Assembly (NCBI GenBank): GCA_016788685.1
Contig: JAEUSS010000467.1
Coordinates: 1-14,314, forward strand
DNA: 14,314 bases
Reading direction: 5' to 3'
From: Prolixibacteraceae bacterium
GTDB lineage: Bacteria > Bacteroidota > Bacteroidia > Bacteroidales > Prolixibacteraceae
Shown here: in pieces, positions 12,632 through 14,314 of the stretch
Position numbering within the stretch: the stretch's first letter is position 1
Layout: each line of letters starts with the position of its first letter
Made by a program: the position numbers and the translations under genes
The notes under the pieces: generated by a model
The model's input: only the letters and a program-made list of their open reading frames with translations
Database searches by the model: none
Told to the model about the DNA's origin: nothing

Positions 12632-14314
12632 TTATTTCCCCGTAAATTCGTATGCGCCTATATCAACAGCAGAACCCGCAACACGAAGATTTCCAATCAA
12701 ATCGAATAAAGTACCCGGATAATCAGAATTTCCTGCATCAACACAGACCGATTCTGCACGCAGAGCAAAAGACGGCATATCACCTTCGGGGTTCACAAAA
12801 CCAGGTCCATCAGCAGCATTATTATCGGCACTTAATTCAATGCAATTTGTGCAAATCAATCCCTTTTCATTGGTTCCGCTCATAATGGCAGAATTAATGG
12901 CAGGAACATCACCGCCGCAAACAACGGCCCTGTCACGTGATCCTCCGACAATTTTAATATTCCAGATAAGCGTGTTATAGAGTTTCGTCCCGCCATGGAA
13001 ATAATTTGAATTCCACCCGTCGGAAATACCGTTGGCGATGGTCACATTATACAATTGGCAGTTATTTGCCCGTACCAGATAGTTCTTTGAATGTAGTTTA
13101 TAAAACGTGCAGTTCACCATTTTACAAAGCTCAAAGTAACCAATGGCCCTTCCGTGGCGGATATTACGGAATTCACAGTTCCGGAACCCGTGATTTTTAT
13201 AAATCTCAAAACATCCGGTACCGGTATTATCATAGTTGTCGCAGTCGGCAAATACAACTCCATCCATCCAGCATATCTCGCCATTATTGTTCCATGCGTT
13301 CATGAAATTAAACTTGCCCCCCAGGAACACCGGTTTGTTTTTCAGGTTACGATCTTTGAATTTGGTTTCTTTTCCGGAGAATCCGCCATATAAACTTACC
13401 GCTTTCCAGGTGAGCGTAGATTTAAACTGGTACTCGCCTGCAGCGACCCAGATTTCCATATCTCCATTATTTGAACTGGCACTCATTGCATCGTGAACCG
13501 AGCCAAATGCCTGATCCCACGAAGTTCCATCGCCAACCCCTCCAGGCTTAACATAGATGATCTGACTTTTCGCTCTCTGAGATACGAAAATGGTATCAGA
13601 AGCATCAGCAACCTCGCCTTTGTTGCGAATTACAATAAAACCATCACGTTCCATTCCGCTTTGGTTGCCCGAGATTTCAACCGACACAGTAACATTCTGT
13701 ACATTATTCCCTTTAAGCTCCGGACTTGAAGTTACCTTCATCCATGAGGCCGAAGGAACGCAACTGTAGTCGACATTTAAGGTTACAGGAATATCGATAT
13801 TGGTTTCCTCCTTCATCAGGATAAGGTCTTTCTTTTCTTTTTCCAATGCTGCGAAAAGTATTTTTTCGGTTGGCTTTTGGATGATTGACAAAGTTGCATC
13901 GGTGGTCCTGTCTTTATCAACCAATTTGATGGAAGTTGCTCGATCCAATCCGGTTGAATTTTCTAAGGCAGTAATTTTTAAGTGCCCATTATCTACTTTA
14001 GTAAAAGTAAAACCATCTTTTGAGCTAACTTCAGGCTGCCATTCCAGATAGGTAATTACCTCGATAACAACTTCACTTGCCTGCCGGTTAAAATAAACCA
14101 GATTTTGAGGAAGGGTAATTAAAGAACCACGTCCCTTTTGAACCAGTTTAATACGCTGACTGAGTTGGTCCATCAGCCGAACTTCGATCCAGCCTTCACG
14201 GTCTTCCATGGTTGTATTTTCAACACATGAAAAAACGATGGAATCGGCCTTTAAGGCCTGTCCCCGGTACCGGGTCATCGTAATCCATTCGGCCGATGCT
14301 TCAGCAAACCACGG
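12632..14314 (-). CDS. BACON-repeat, right-handed beta-helix surface protein (5' end outside window)
   Basis: The frame is open to the right edge, with twelve residues (PWFAEASAEWIT) before the first in-frame Met, so the start lies outside. Of the 560 visible residues, about 1-62, 64-148 and 151-248 are three BACON-like beta-sandwich repeats, recognisable from W(I/M) after a Ser/Ala stretch (SAEWITM, SASWMKV) and terminal strands IKLVQKG, LSIIQKP and IFVSQRA. A junction IIYVKPGGVGDGTSWDQAFG (250 onward) opens a right-handed beta-helix: repeats such as WMDGVVFADCDN, FRNCEFRNIRHG and MVNCTFYKLHSKN, then the typical end VDAGNSDYPG and AVDIGAYEF of the choice-of-anchor Q group. Such proteins are exported and bind or cut polysaccharides; no lyase residues can be assigned. 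Without the N-terminus the signal peptide cannot be seen. Confidence 0.85.
   Translation of the reverse strand, partial: PWFAEASAEWITMTRYRGQALKADSIVFSCVENTTMEDREGWIEVRLMDQLSQRIKLVQKGRGSLITLPQNLVYFNRQASEVVIEVITYLEWQPEVSSKDGFTFTKVDNGHLKITALENSTGLDRATSIKLVDKDRTTDATLSIIQKPTEKILFAALEKEKKDLILMKEETNIDIPVTLNVDYSCVPSASWMKVTSSPELKGNNVQNVTVSVEISGNQSGMERDGFIVIRNKGEVADASDTIFVSQRAKSQIIYVKPGGVGDGTSWDQAFGSVHDAMSASSNNGDMEIWVAAGEYQFKSTLTWKAVSLYGGFSGKETKFKDRNLKNKPVFLGGKFNFMNAWNNNGEICWMDGVVFADCDNYDNTGTGCFEIYKNHGFRNCEFRNIRHGRAIGYFELCKMVNCTFYKLHSKNYLVRANNCQLYNVTIANGISDGWNSNYFHGGTKLYNTLIWNIKIVGGSRDRAVVCGGDVPAINSAIMSGTNEKGLICTNCIELSADNNAADGPGFVNPEGDMPSFALRAESVCVDAGNSDYPGTLFDLIGNLRVAGSAVDIGAYEFTGK

Overview
The window looks like chromosomal DNA of a member of the Bacteroidota, probably a Bacteroidales/Marinilabiliales-type organism. 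The evidence is the protein families (BACON-repeat surface protein, lipoprotein GH20 hexosaminidase, TIGR04076 protein, a small Lys-rich lipoprotein), the Bacteroidota-type -7 boxes (TAnnTTTG) upstream of at least two genes, and start codons that mostly lack a Shine-Dalgarno sequence. The genus is inferred only weakly.

Layout. On the + strand, 47-685 is a metallo-beta-lactamase-fold hydrolase and 858-3722 is full-length glycine decarboxylase (gcvP), closed by a perfect 16-bp terminator hairpin. A minus-strand block follows: an XRE-type regulator (3827-4141), a gene-free stretch (4142-4503) holding four 42-bp tandem repeats, a tiny basic lipoprotein (4504-4752), a RelE/ParE-type toxin with its antitoxin (4840-5398), and leucyl-tRNA synthetase (5539-8190). 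A + strand NmrA-like NAD(P)-binding protein (8383-9273) is divergent from leuS and convergent with a minus-strand pair: a TIGR04076 Cys-rich protein (10979-11293) and, 27 bp downstream, a secreted beta-N-acetylhexosaminidase (9374-10951). At the right end are two exported minus-strand proteins: a probable beta-propeller lipoprotein (11540-12478) and a BACON/right-handed beta-helix protein that runs off the window edge (12632 to beyond 14314).

How the genes fit together. gcvP and leuS are housekeeping genes. The toxin-antitoxin pair, orphan XRE regulator, repeats and small lipoprotein form an accessory patch between them. The right third is a surface/periplasmic set fitting glycan or peptidoglycan amino-sugar scavenging, though only the hexosaminidase has a clear enzymatic assignment. 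No phage, insertion sequence, CRISPR, tRNA or rRNA was seen.

The most unusual structure is the 42-bp tandem array at 4281-4448. Its last two units are identical over their first 30 bp except for two positions, and those two positions are partners in a 12-bp palindrome (TGCAAATTTGCA versus TGCCAATTGGCA). That is a small but clear sign that the palindrome or hairpin itself is maintained. I see no convincing complete new multi-gene system in the window.
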